The notes under the pieces were generated by a model. The model searched no databases and had not been told where the DNA came from. It was given only the letters and a program-made list of their open reading frames with translations. Shown here piece by piece: positions 12,896 through 25,864 of a stretch of 64,000 nt of DNA. Position numbers and translations under genes: made by a program. Numbering within the stretch: the stretch's first letter is position 1; each line of letters starts with the position of its first letter. Source of the DNA: Phascolomyces articulosus (taxonomy: Eukaryota; Mucoromycota; Mucoromycetes; Mucorales; Lichtheimiaceae); assembly GCA_025677815.1 (NCBI GenBank), contig JAIXMP010000045.1, positions 224,992 to 288,991 of the forward strand, read 5' to 3'.

Positions 12896-14459
12896 CTACA
12901 GTTCTGTTCTTCTTCCTGCTGTTCGAGTAAAGGATGCCAATTGCCATTCGACATCAGCATCTGTCAAATCCACAGTTCCCAATCTTATTTCGTATACTAT
13001 TAAAAAAAAAGAATTGGATCCATCAATACCCTATATCAAATTTCCTCTATATCATCCTCATTCGTTCTTTTTTTTTTTTTTTTACTTACTTCTCATTTCA
13101 AAACGTGGACCCACTTCTGCTAGCTCTACTGTATTACCCGCTTTTACATAAACATGATGTCTAAATGAAATATAATCTTGTTGGTTTGCAAATGTCATAA
13201 CTCGCTTTGAATCTTCTTTTGGTACTGGGAATAAGTATTTCAAAATATTTGTCACCTAGATTCCAAACAAAATCATGAATACATATATTAGCATTTTTCT
13301 TTTTACTTTTTATACACTGGATTCCATTCAAATACTATATCATATTCCAAGAATCATCGTCCTTCATTACTTACACGTTGACCTAATCGTGAATTAAAGT
13401 TATCAAAAATAAGATGAGGGGATGCTTCTGATACGGTGCCTTGATCTTTAATATCATGTCGAAGAACAACATTATGCAATGAAAAATAGGCTGTTGGGCC
13501 ATAAGGAAAGTGACATACAACCATACCATCTAGAAAATAGAAAAATAGAAAATGGGTCAATATAGAGTTCCATTCTATTCTTTTCTTCCCTCGTCATCCA
13601 ATCTAGAATTCACCCATTTCTTCCCTACAACATACCGGGTTTGCCACGATGTTCATGTAAAATAATAAGATCTGTTACTTCGTTATTTCGGCATAAATCA
13701 ACAATGTCTTTAATCACATGGCCACCACGATTGATACGTTGTGAATTTGGGAAAACGAGTCTCATTTCCTAACAAAAATAAATATATAAATATATATATC
13801 GTCCATAAATATTATACTCTTCTGTCCTATTTATCCAACAACATAAAAAAAATCCAATCGAGATATATACTTTGGAAAACTGTTGTAAACGACTACTTGG
13901 ATCTCTTGAAGTTGTAATAACAACCTTTGGGTCAAAAACACCAGCGCGAGCATATTCGTCGTCAGCATGTGTTGTAGGTTCTAGAATGACACATATTTTA
14001 TGGGTCAATCAACCATAATTCTTTCCATATGTATACGAATTGTCCACTAGAAAAAACTTACCAGCTTGTGCCTGATCAAATGGTAGATCTTCTTTCAATT
14101 CTTTACTCATATTTCTTAACTCGGTGGGAACGGGCTTTCCATCTGATATATTTACATTTAAAATTAATAATCCATGTTTCATGTCTATTTCGTTGATCTC
14201 CATTGCTCTCTCGATCGTCCATTAGGTTGTTGCAAAAAAAAAAAGAATAAAACGAGATCCATTCTCACCTTCGATCGCCCGTTTGATTTGTTCTTTTCGT
14301 TCATAGATTGCTCGTTCTTTGCTTTCGAGTGATTTTCGATAAAGGTACTCTCGTCGTAAACGTGTATTTCGTCGAAGCTATTTATGGTTTTAGTTTGATT
14401 AGAATAAGTGCCATTCGGATTCTTATTGTTTCGATCCACACAAGTGCACACTTTACCAT
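12896..14459 (-). CDS. IMP4: U3 snoRNP protein IMP4 (Brix domain)
   Basis: Component of the SSU processome that with Imp3 and Mpp10 acts in U3-guided 18S pre-rRNA processing in the nucleolus. Eight exons in transcript order: 14457-14459 (ATG only), 14269-14377, 14062-14142, 13871-13980, 13636-13768, 13375-13529, 13090-13255, 12896-12996; 285 aa, against about 290 for yeast Imp4. The start begins [17 protein letters not shown], the family N-terminus. The Brix domain follows with [47 protein letters not shown] and [16 protein letters not shown]. The C-terminus reads [17 protein letters not shown] and ends RTAGRRTEL. The first exon holds just the initiation codon: AAATG is followed directly by the donor GTAAAG, and the reading frame from CTT at 14377 needs it. 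The next gene downstream, BMT2, also serves ribosome assembly. Confidence 0.92.
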
Positions 14460-16866
14460 TTTTTTTAAATAAGGTGTATATATCAATGGAATAAAAAAAA
14501 ATGCAAAAAAAGATGTCAAATTTCGGAGTATGCTTGAATTTCTGAGGGCGGAGAGAATTAAAAAGCCACCATATTGAAAAATGCAGGAACTGGTTGTTTG
14601 CCTTGGATATCATGGAATGAGTGATAGTTCAATTAATGGATTAATATATGATCATATGGAAATTCTACGGATTCAAAGTTATTCACACTCATATTCACAT
14701 TATTGTTATAATTAAATCAGTGGGATTTAACAAATGACTGTTCTTAAATGGTTGAAAGTCCCAACCAAAGTTAACCATTCGAAACCACGTACATTTATTT
14801 AAAAGATAATCATATGGGTTTTGGCAATAATATTTACTTCAGTATGAATTGTGTACGAAGTAAAAGGTATTTTTAGATATATATTAGAGATTCTTCTTTT
14901 TTTTTTTGTAAATGGTATTGAACAACAACAAAAAGCAATCCAAGAATAGACTTTATAGCTATCTGTGGCAAATTTTCAATAATGAACTATTTTTGTATAC
15001 AATGAATGACTGTGCATACTGTACTTACAATAAATCCTTGACAGTTACTTTTGAATTGATGGGGAGGTGAGTTAAAATAAATAAGTGTATAAAAGTTTAC
15101 TGCGCCTCCAAGAGAATACATGTGTGTCCTGTGAACCAAACAAAAAAAAAAATTGTGCTTCAGTTTTTTTAAAAAGTAAAACATGGTGATACGAATGTTG
15201 GATAGACGATCATCAGGTACAATAGTCGCCATAACAATAAACCAGGTTATTAAATATACTAATGTGGCACTATATTATATATATATATAAATGGTATGTC
15301 ATCATCATCCTTTTGATTGATTGATTGATTCATTATCATAATCGATGAGGTAGAGTGACCATCATATCGATATATAGTATAATAAATTTCTTGTAACTAG
15401 ATACAAATTTTTCGGGTATTACAAAAAGTTTATAGTGCTACTACGAAAAAAAGTACCCATCATCGGTTAAAAAATAGCATATTCATAATGACTATAGAAG
15501 TAGTAGACAAAGAAATGGATGGTGATTATTTGTCTTTTTAGTGGATTAGAAAGAATTACATAACTCTGTTGTAATAATAGTAGCTGTGATCAAATGAAAA
15601 GTGTTGAAATTATCTCATGTTTATTCTTATATCTACAGATAAAATATACTCGGGTATCTCATCCAACAAATTCAGCGGGTTATCTTTTTTGGCTGTATTG
15701 TTGGATCCTTTCAACCCTATTATTATTGGTCATTTTCATTTAATCTTCTTCTTTCCCTCTCCCCCAAAAAAAGTTCATTCGGGTTACCCCGCACTTTCAT
15801 TTCAAAGAAAAAACAAATTCAAGATAGTATGTTGTAGATATATAATTAAAAGTGACTAATAATGTATATAAAGAATATAATAAAAAGTAATAGAAACATA
15901 TTAATTTTATATATATATAAGAATAAGGTCTTTTTTAAGTATATAAAAATTTTGGGGGAGGGGGTGTCTTTTGTTTTTTAGTTCCGGATCCAAAGTTGTG
16001 TGTTGTATTTCATATCGTAGATTCCATCAGTCATCACGAGAATATAGATTGCTATTTTAACTTTATCATCCTAATAAAAAACTTATAATCCATGATATCA
16101 AACAAGTATAATTACTTGTTCCTATTCATACAGAACATACGGATGATGACGATGATGATGTCGTATTTGATCATAAAAAAAAAGGGTTTGGCGCACCTAT
16201 TATTATTATTATTTCAGGTGACACTATTGATAACCTTCTTTTTGATATAAATCCCACATATATTATTAAATGATTATTGGTATCATTAAGTAAAAGAATG
16301 GCGCACTCTCTCCCTCTCTGGTTCCAGAACTACCAAGACTGAATGATGATGATGATGATCCGTCAGCACTCTCCCCCAATTTTCTTATAACATCAGTATT
16401 ACCAAAACAAGTAAATCCTATTTTCAAACGGCGAAAAAAGGAAGAGAGAGTGGAGCGAGAGAAGCACCACACACTCTACACTTTCCAACCCAAAAAGAAA
16501 GATTTGGACGTTCTTTTCCCCTTCCGCTTTTTCCACACACATCACACACCCACTTTATTTTCACCTCAAAAAACGACTTGGTCTGTCCGTTTTCCATTAT
16601 TCAACCTTGTTATATTATATATATAAATATCAACCTTTTCCCAATTAAAAAGCAATCATTTCCCATTGGCATTGGATATATTTATAAATTTATTATTAAA
16701 ACCACTTTCTTTTTTTTAAGAAAAAGAAGAACAGAAAGTCTACCTGTTTTTTTTACTCCCTTCCACTTTCTTCCAACCCACCACCACGCTACATTAAAAA
16801 AAGAAAAGAACCCTCCTCTCCCTCCCTCTGTTTCTTATACTTTGCATTCTATTACACAACAATCCC
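14460..16866. other. Intergenic region (2.4 kb)
   Basis: Divergent spacing between IMP4 (-) and the AF4-like gene (+), so both promoters lie here. Open frames at 15617-15859 and 14987-15232 are short and show no family features. There is a GAT-rich block near 16143-16160 and TC/CT-rich tracts at 16300-16320 and 16780-16830 leading to the AF4-like start. No RNA gene was recognised. Confidence 0.5.
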
Positions 16867-19800
16867 ATGGCATCGAATGCAGAAAAGTTAAAAACACTTT
16901 GTACAGATACGTTGACGAGGTTCGAGGGTACAACACCGTATGCGTACAACGGCCGACCACAATTCGGGACGTTCCAATTGCCCCTCGAGGTGGTGAGACA
17001 TGCGCCCGAGTTACATTTCGATGACGCACACATGGGAAGAACTTGGATGGCGGTACCGTCCGTAGCGCAATTGAATCGCCAACGACTTAAAGTACGCCAT
17101 CATGTCGTTGACGACCCTCATTTTACAACACCGAAAAAGAATCGGCAGATAGTTCCACCTACTAGAGGTGGTATTAAGTTACGAGACGTGAATACTATTA
17201 TGAAAGAACAGTAAGTTTTTCTTTTTTTTTGATTATCATGAGGAGGATGAGTTCATGGGCAATTTGGATTTATCCATTTGATATATATGTGTGAATTGAA
17301 TTATATCAAAAAGCGATATATATAATTAAATGATAATAATAATAATAAATAATCATGACAAATCAATCCATTAAAAAAAAATAATTAGAGAGGAAACAAA
17401 AGGTATGTCTGAAGAACAAATCCGTCGTTATCGTGAATCCAAACGACAATCGTCTCCACAGCGACGATTACAACAACAGCAACAAACACCTAAAAGCACA
17501 CATCAAAAAGCTGTCAATCCAGTGGAAGATTTTTTAAAAGAAATCACACAAGCCAATGCTCCAAGATCAGCACCCCCTACTACGAATCATAAAAATATCA
17601 ATAACAATAACAATAACAATAACCATAGCATCAATAATAATAATAGCACTAGCAAGAGTAATAGTCATAGTCAAAAGAATCGAGGACCTTTAGGGCATCG
17701 AGCCACTAGTTCAGATTCTTCTTCTTCATCCAATTCAACACCTTCTCGAAACCACACACATCATCACCCAAACCATACAAATCCACGCGGAACAACGTCC
17801 ACTTCATCGGCAGTGAAAAAATCAGTTGCTAGCAAAGTGCCACCTTCATCTACAACCACCATCAACAATAATAATAAGCGTAAATCATCACCTATAATCC
17901 CAGTATGTCTTAATTTTCTATTTAAAATTTTCTTTTGATACTTTAAATTTGTCCCATTCCCCTTATGTTTTTTTTGGATCAATTGCATTCTTATACTGCA
18001 TAGGATCTTTTTGTGACGAAAATTTATTTATTGGATACCCATGATAAAGTGGAAACGCGTAAAATTTCTGATTTGAAAAGGTAAGAAAAGGGATATGGGG
18101 GAATCAAAAACTGTTCATATTATCTATAGAACAGAGAAATATCTTTATTGTTTACATGAATTCATTGATTGTTTGTTATTGTAAAAACAAAAAAAAAAAC
18201 AAAAATACATGTATTTTATGTTAGATCGATATCCCAGGTTGAGATGCATGAAAAGCAGGATAATGTTGTCACGAAACGTCCTAGGTTACTCCTGCATATT
18301 AAAGCACAACAACAAGAGGAAAAGAAAAAGGTATATATCTAGAATTAGAGAGATGGAGATCAACAGGGAATGTCGTACAAAGTAGGGTAGCATGCTGTTG
18401 TGTAAATGTATGTGTATATTAACCCTTCTTTTTTTTCATGGTTTAGACCAAAAAAGTACGAGAAAAAACCAAAACATCCAAGGCGACATCCAAGATGGCA
18501 GCTTCCACGGAAGATGTTAATTTTGTACCGAGCGTCAATAAACAACCACCACCTACCGATATTACTACTACTTCTACACCACGTAAATCAAAATCAGAAA
18601 CCAAACCAACTGCAACACCAAAATTATCCACAATCGAACCTACCTCATCATCATCATCCCCTAAACCTCCCATGACCAATGGAACAAAATACCTTCAAGA
18701 ATCGAAAAAAGAAACTAACAACAATCACAAGTCAACAGATATTTTGGAAAAACGAAAATCAGAGACTGTGTCTGTGGGTAAAATTCAAAAGCAGGAATCC
18801 AAAAATAACATTGAAAAATCCTCTCATCGTTCTTCATCTTCCTCCAATGCTGAATTCTTGAAATCAACACGTATTCCAAAACGAAAACAACCTTCCCATG
18901 AAGAAGAACAGCCACGTTCACAGAATCAGCACAATATGGATCGGGAATTGGAAGAAGGTGAAACCATCAGTCCATCCCCTTCACCACGGGGAGCACTTCC
19001 AGTACCAGCAGTCACTGTTAAACCAGAACCACCTTCATCATCACCACCATCTTCTATAGTAGAAGAAAAAGAAAAAGCAAAAGAAAAACGACGTCCTGAT
19101 CGATCCATATCACCCCATCCTAAAGAACGTTTAACGAATGGAACAGGTAGTAGTAATCCTGCTGGTAAAATTAGCAGTAGTAGTAATCATCGTGTAACAA
19201 CAGCAACAACAACATCATTATCATCCAAAAAGGAAGACGAACGTGTATCCTCTTCATCCACATCGTCCTCGAGTAAACGAAGCTCGAGAAGAGCTGGTGA
19301 TGAAGGAGGAAGTGATGAAAGAAGACGCACCACATCCGATAGACGAGAAGGTGGTAGCAATAATCGATTACGAGTTGGAGAAGATGAGGAAAAGAAACGC
19401 CGTTCAGAGGATCGTAGTATTAGTACACGAGAACGAGATCGTTCTGTGGATGATCGAAAACGACATCGTCGAGAGAGTCGACAATCATCCATCCCATCCT
19501 CCTCCGATCGTCATCGACGACGATCACGATCCCCTCCCTCCACTAGTAAAAACAGTAATTTATCCTCCTCTTCTTCAAGGGCTTACAAACGAACACGTTC
19601 GCGTTCACCACGACCAGCCAAATCTCGATCTCGATCTCCTCTTCGAGCACGTTCTCATTCTTCTACACGACGTTCTTCTCCAGAACGTGAACGTCGTACT
19701 TCTTCCTCCTCTTCTTCGACTGTGATTACAAAAGAAACAGATTTAAAACCACCGCCAGCACCACCCGCACCCATATATAAAAATGCAACTTCACCTGATT

Positions 19801-20652
19801 CTGAAACTGAGCAACAATGCAAGATGTATGCTCTCATGTATGTATATTATTCTGGATTGGAATTTGGAATGAGTCATTGGATAGGAATAGTATAAAGATA
19901 AACTAGAGAGAAAGAAAAAATTACATAATAACTCATGACGGATGATGATAACTAGGTTCCGTAAATTGGCTACAGCCTATAAACATCGTGGTGATCCACG
20001 AATAAAGGAAATCACTGGATTGATTGACCATATGCATGGCATCTTGAACTACGTTCTCAGTTTTTATTACCAAGACAAGAAACCCGACAAATACCAGAGC
20101 TTAGCGCACTGGGAGTCATTATACCCCTTTGCATCCATTGTGATGCGTCACTTGCAATCCAAACGCGAGATGCAACTCTACGCAGTATGTGCAAATGTGA
20201 TGGCGATGGTACGCTTTTACACATTTCGACGACGAGAAACGATTGCCAATAAAAAACTGGATCCTTTACTCATGACTGAAAAGACCGCCGAAGCTGCCTC
20301 GACCCCGATCAAAGCTAGTGTCGCGCATGATTCTGCCAAATTAGCACGACAAGCCTTGACGGATTTTGAAGAAGCATACAAGTTGTATAAAGAAGCGGAT
20401 AAACATATGAATCAAGAGCAATTCAAGGAACAATTTCCAAAAACGCAAAAGACAGTCATCGATCAAGGTGAATATGGACCTGGTATTGTGATTGGTGGGG
20501 AAGCAGGGATCACCATTGAACCAAGGTATCCTTTTGTCCCCTTTGCTAAATTACATCATGCAGCCATTGTTGCTAAATGTGTATTGCATGAATATTTGCA
20601 AAAACATCATTTGGAATATACCCCCATTTCTGATACGGATGATTTCATGTAA
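16867..20652 (+). CDS. Putative AF4/FMR2 (AFF) C-terminal-homology-domain protein
   Basis: Six exons, 16867-17210, 17389-17902, 18004-18080, 18225-18330, 18447-19837 and 19956-20652, give 1042 aa. Residues about 1-130 are ordered and basic. Residues about 130-270 are Gln/Asn/Ser-rich. A short ordered segment near 287-330 (DLFVTKIYLLDTHDKVETRK) is followed by a long disordered Ser/Lys/Glu part and an RS-like block near 730-790 (RSRSPRPAKSRSRSP). The ordered C-terminus starts near residue 811 (MFRKLATAYKHRGDPR), with DHMHGILNYVLSFY and LYAVCANVMAMVRFYTFRRR. This pattern of predicted helices resembles the AFF C-terminal homology domain of the super elongation complex scaffold: a basic helix with KH, a YxxAxLSF-like helix, then a Cys-containing AV helix and a basic RF helix. 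In AFF4 a large disordered region likewise precedes that domain. If right, this would be a nuclear transcription-elongation scaffold. The frame and exon structure are strong; the family assignment is tentative and rests on visual pattern only. Confidence 0.6.
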
Positions 20653-20975
20653 AAAAAAAACCTTTTCTTTTTTTCTTTTTGAACCTTTTGCGATCGTTTT
20701 TTTATCTATCACCTATACAACAATTCCTTCATTTTCACCAAACAAAATATAATAAAAAAAAAGAGTAAAAAAGGTGTGTGGTATATATAAATATATATTA
20801 CAAATGAGCCATCGTAATCATGGGTTTTAATTCTTATACATCATGTGTTTCATTTTATATGAGTCTGCAGGGCATTATTTTAATGAAATAGTTAAAATAA
20901 ATATGCGTAGCAAAAGGAAAGGTGTTATTTTTTTTAAATGAAGATTGTGTTTTCTTCCATTCTGAATTCATTCTA
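20653..20975. other. Short intergenic region
   Basis: About 320 bases between two plus-strand genes, starting with A and T runs after the AF4-like stop. An AATAAAA-type polyadenylation-like signal lies at about 20751-20758. No gene is seen. Confidence 0.5.
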
Positions 20976-21462
20976 ATGAATAATAAAAATAAAAAGAACA
21001 ATAATAACGAACAGACTTCTCCACCACCACCTTATAGCCCAGTGTTACCCAATGTTTCTGGTACAAAAACTACTTCTTATTTTTGTTTTAAACATTATAT
21101 TAATCTGACATGACCCATACCATTATTTTTTCTTCTTCAATGGACATGAAGGATCGGGACCATCAAGATCGCCTGGACCCCAACAACAGCCACAATACCG
21201 GGCTATCATTATTGAACATAGCACCACACCTGTATTGATTGCTAGTGGAACGGAACGACAATTTCCTGTAGCGGCATTGTTTTTTATATTTGGGTGGATT
21301 TGTCCTTTCTTATGGATTGTTGGTGCTTGTTGTTGCGCTGGAAGTTGGCAGCCTTATGAATCTTGGTGGGGTCATGCTAATATGTTGATGGCCATTACTT
21401 TTACCATGGCCTCTTTGATCTATACAGCGGTATTATTTGCCACTGGACAAATTCATGGATAA
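20976..21462 (+). CDS. Small two-helix membrane protein with PPPY motif, function unknown
   Basis: Two exons, 20976-21060 and 21152-21462, give 131 aa; the junction yields NVSGSGPSRSPGPQ with the frame intact. The N-terminal half is hydrophilic and rich in Asn, Lys and Pro, with PPPPYSP, a PPxY-type WW-domain ligand near residue 19. Residues about 68-95 and 108-126 are strongly hydrophobic; the first contains the clustered cysteines GACCCAG and Trp residues, a possible palmitoylation site. The protein ends in a short GQIHG tail. I do not recognise the family. PPxY motifs on small membrane proteins commonly recruit Rsp5/Nedd4 ubiquitin ligases, so an adaptor role is one possibility, but that is inference. 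The ATG at 20976 is the first in frame. Confidence 0.7.
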
Positions 21463-22575
21463 AGTTTTGTAGATATATATTTCCACGCAGTACACGCAGT
21501 TCTCTCTCGATTTGTAACATCATCATCTGTTCTATCACACTTTTTTTTTTATTAACTCATATATGTTTTTTTTATAATTATTTTTGCCTATATCTATTCA
21601 TAATATATTTCGTTTATAAATGATAATTATTATATTTTCAAATACTCCATATTTTTTTTCACCATTTATTTTTATTATATCATTGTTAAGTGAAAAAAAA
21701 ATGTTGGAAAGTTCTGAAAGAAAATTTGTTCAGTATAGTGTGGCGTGACAAACGGGGAAATCATGTTAAAAACCGGTTCTATATCTATCTAGAACAAGAA
21801 TTACAATTTATTCTACGCAAGCGGTAATACTCGAATACCTAAGTCAAACGAAGAGGGACGCCACCCTAATATCACCTCCGATAATGATGTAATATATATA
21901 TAAAACCTGAATGATCAAATATAACTATGGTACGCTGTTGTTAAATCACGTCAACGTAATATATTGGATGCAACATTCTACTTCAATGTTCATTATGAAG
22001 CGTACCCAGCTACCTTTCTACCGTTTGAATAAACTATACTTTCTCGTTGCCATGATTATGAGAACGTTATTACTATTAGACTATACTACATAAATGCGGC
22101 GAAACTTTCCCGACGCATCGGAGCGTCTATTTTAATTAGCTTTTCATGCAACAATGGTTATTATTATGTTACCAAACTAAAAATGATTCTTCAGATTTTG
22201 AATTATTATAAATTCATATCCTATACTTGAAGAAATATGAAAGTCAAACCAAGCAGCAAATAATCCATGTCTTTTTTAACTTCGGTTTTTATATAAAAAG
22301 AATGTTTTTTCATTTTACAGAAAAAAGAAGAGAAATACAAAAAATCATTCGACAAAAAAAGAGTTTAGTAAATGTTGCACGATAAAGTTGCTGCCATGGG
22401 AATGTTACCTAAACCCAGTCCAATATTGGCTTTTTCTTGAAGAAGAGAGTCCCTTCTCATCTGATTTTCTTTTTCTTTTCCCTCTTTTTTTTTTCTTTTT
22501 CGTATTTTACTCTTTATAACAAAAGTCTTTCCCCTCTCTCTTTCTTCAACATCCAAACCCTATTAATAAAATACA
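21463..22575. other. Intergenic region upstream of COX4
   Basis: About 1.1 kb of AT-rich DNA without a supported gene. The last 100 bases before COX4 are strongly pyrimidine-rich (22465-22550), a leader type shared with several genes in this window. A small imperfect dyad GACGC-N6-GCGTC lies near 22113-22128. Confidence 0.5.
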
Positions 22576-23290
22576 ATGATTTCTGCTGCTCGTCAACGCG
22601 TCTTGTCTGGTACTATTGTTCGTAATGTTGTCAATAAATCTCGTTCTTATAGCAGTCAACCACCAAAACAAACTGTGTCTCTTCAAAATATCGAAACTCG
22701 TTGGAAGACCTTGGCACCTGCTGAACGTACTGCTATTACCAAACAGTTAGAAGAAGCTCAACTTGGTGATTGGAAGGCTTTGTCTGTTGAAGAAAAGAAG
22801 GCTGCATGTAAATATCATGACGAAAAAGAGGATGAGTACTAGTAGGAAATTCAATTTGGGAAAAGGTGACGAAGAATCTCATCTCTTTATAATATTGAAT
22901 AGATTATATTGCTTTTGGATCTCATGGTGCTCGAGAACCAGTGACAAAACCTGGCCATGCATCCAAGGTTCTTGCTGGCGTTCTTACTGTATTAACTGTT
23001 TCTTCAGGCTTGATGTATGCTACCCGAGCAAACGGTAAGAAATCATTGACAGTAGTAATGTCGACATACATTTTTAATGATGTTACTATTTTAAGCTATT
23101 TTTTTTTTTTTGAAAAGTAAGAGAAAAATAATGTTAAAATTGTTTTCTTTTGTTATTAGGTCAAGAAACACCTCATACTGTGTCACCTGAATGGAAAGAA
23201 AAGACAAACGAATATCTTCGTAGTCAAAACTCGAATCCTATCAGTGGTCTTTCATCGGAAGGTTATAAAGGAAAGGGTTATTCTGATTAA
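22576..23290 (+). CDS. Cytochrome c oxidase subunit IV (COX4 family; yeast Cox5)
   Basis: Nuclear-encoded single-span subunit of respiratory complex IV in the mitochondrial inner membrane. Three exons, 22576-22807, 22903-23034 and 23160-23290, give 164 aa, normal for the fungal family. The first 25-30 residues (MISAARQRVLSGTIVRNVVN, then SRSYSS) form an arginine-rich amphipathic presequence. The matrix domain carries ETRWKTLAPAER and the junction yields KKAAYYIAFGSHGAREPV, a family hallmark. The transmembrane segment is around residues 99-118 (VLAGVLTVLTVSSGLMYATR). The C-terminal intermembrane-space part includes SPEWKEKTNEYLRSQNSNP. All introns are GT-AG and short (95 and 125 nt). A pyrimidine-rich leader precedes the ATG. 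Confidence 0.93.
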
Positions 23291-25864
23291 TTTATAAACA
23301 AGAGCTTTTTATTATATACAGACGTTCTCCTCCATTTATTATGTATTTGTATTTTTATAAAAGAATAAAAAGTAACAACAGTGTTGTTTCACGATGATGG
23401 ATTAATTACAACAAGCAATACTAGATGAACTACTACAGATGTCAATTGTTTTTTGATGATCACAATGCTCAAGAGGAAAAAAGTAACATTGGATGAGTGT
23501 AATAGAACTACAAAATTACTGCACGGGTGTCCTGGATATATATAATACACTGGATGAAAAAGGATAAGGAAGTATCATTTCACCCTTATATACTTTTATA
23601 GATCAAAATTTATATTTAATTAAATTATTGTGGAAGACAAAATTGATCTGTGCCTATAAGCATATGCATTATATTATATACATGTCTTATATTTGAAACT
23701 CTTCTTTTTCAATACGGGCATATATATAATGTGAAGTTTACCCTTGGTTTAATCTTAATATTACGTTTTATTGTGGTATAAACGTATGTATGAAGAGAGA
23801 TAATACATCATTTAGATAACAAAAAAAAAAACGAGTACGTACGTATGAAAGTATCTCTGTATAAATCTTTATTATAGGTATAATATACGGGCTTTCGATC
23901 CAGTTTTTTAATTGCTTACATATGATGTTTGTTCCTATGATCCAAAGTGTGTTTGGATGAAGAAAATTAAGTATCACTCCTCTCAAGATACGTCCATTGA
24001 TGTTTGAGAAAACGATTGGTCTAACAAGCCAGGTAAATTCTGATTATCCAGCTCTTTCTTTGCGCTTCTGGTAAATGAAGCCCTTCATATTTCGCAACAA
24101 CACTCATTTAAATTTTTCATCGTCTATTATAATATATTACCAGACGGGTGTCATGGTATCACTTTCTGTAGAATCTTATTCCCAGCTTATACGTTACAAT
24201 TAGAATTCCACCAGCATTGGTTGTGATACGTTTAGCAGTGGCTGATTAATTGTAAGTACCAATGCTCCTATTTATCGTTTCCATTATAATTGATGAATAC
24301 ATGCGTTGGGTACTAGTAGTGATAAAGAAAAAAGAGTTTCAATATGGAGACACATATAAATTTATAAAATATAAGAATGGATTACCCCATTATAATTGTT
24401 CTTAAATAAAACGCCATAGAACCCTTGCGGCATTTGTATTTATATTTATACAAGATTGGCGTTTCCAATATCATAATTTCAAGTAACTTAACGCTCCTTA
24501 TTCCAATATTATAAAGGTGTATCGCCATTGATTTTTTACATGCGCTGTGAAGGTACAAGAAAAACCCTAGGTTTAAAACGTTGTTAGAATATTAGGGATA
24601 ATACCGATTTCGTAATTTAATATTACTATTTATAATACAGCATTTCCGGGAAAAGATGGCATATTGTTCTTAGTTATTCAAAACATGGAATCCATGTGGT
24701 TAATTGTTTAATTTATATTAATATACTGTAGGTTTGGGTCTCATTTTTATATGATTATCATTCTTCGAATGGTTGCTTATATAAATAATAAATTCAAATT
24801 TACCTTGGGCTTGGTTTATATGGCGCGCAATACATTAGTATATAAGGAAGATTATGCAATCACAGTAGTGCATCAGTTTCCTTTTCAGAACACGTTTTCT
24901 ATATTTGGTCATTCAGTGGTTAAAGGTTGTCGTTTATCTGGATGCCACTACGCGAACTTAATAAATTGATTTCCTATTAATACACGTAATAAAAAGATAA
25001 CAGCTATTCAATATAAATGAAAAAATGAGACGAAATAATAATTTCAAATTAATATCACAATATCATTGCGCCTGGATACTACATTGTGCTGGTATGAGTG
25101 GGCGTAAGCCAAGAGCATATTAAATCCGAGGGGCGTGGGCATTGTTAGAAAAGTAGAATTTTTGTTTAAATTTGAAAGGAGACACTTTATTTGGTACCAT
25201 TGTACTCTAATAATAATTTCAATTTTTATTATCACATTTCTTCATAGTCAATGACAATGTTATATAATATATATATATAAACACGCACTTTGTATTATTG
25301 CTTATTTCAATAAAAAAAAATCAAATCGATAAAAAGGATGAATAATAATATGTCTATCGTATTTCCAACGCATAAATATTTATAAACAATGAGTTCTTTG
25401 AATTCGCAGTGGTTTAAAGTTTTGGCTTAGCAAGATGTTACACATATATTTTGAATAACGATTGTTACACGTACATACGTTTGTATTATTTAATCTGAAC
25501 GGAATTCTTCTGCCTTTTTCGTTCTTGTTCCACTGCTTTACATTTTTTTCTGACCGACTTCTTATATACTGCATCCTACATATATCATCTTTATAAAAGA
25601 GAATTACTTGTTTTCATTTGACAAAATATCCTTTGACCTTAATTAATAAAAAAGGACACGACGTACTGATTATTGCTCTTTGAATATTACTATACCTGCC
25701 TTGTGTACAATCATTCTGTACATATCTATCAACTGAAATCTTTGCTCCTATAAACAACAACTGTACGTTATTGTCACGTCTTTTTTATTTACTTGGTAGA
25801 ATTCTTTATATATAATAATGATTATTTAACCCATATTTAATATATATGTATTAAAAAAAAGACA
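23291..25864. other. Intergenic region (2.6 kb)
   Basis: AT-rich DNA between COX4 and the HET-domain gene. Open frames are 64-72 codons at most (for example 24751-24969 +) and show no recognisable family. The sequence just upstream of the HET gene (25800-25860) is almost pure A/T with TATATA stretches, so promoter motifs cannot be picked out. Confidence 0.5.
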
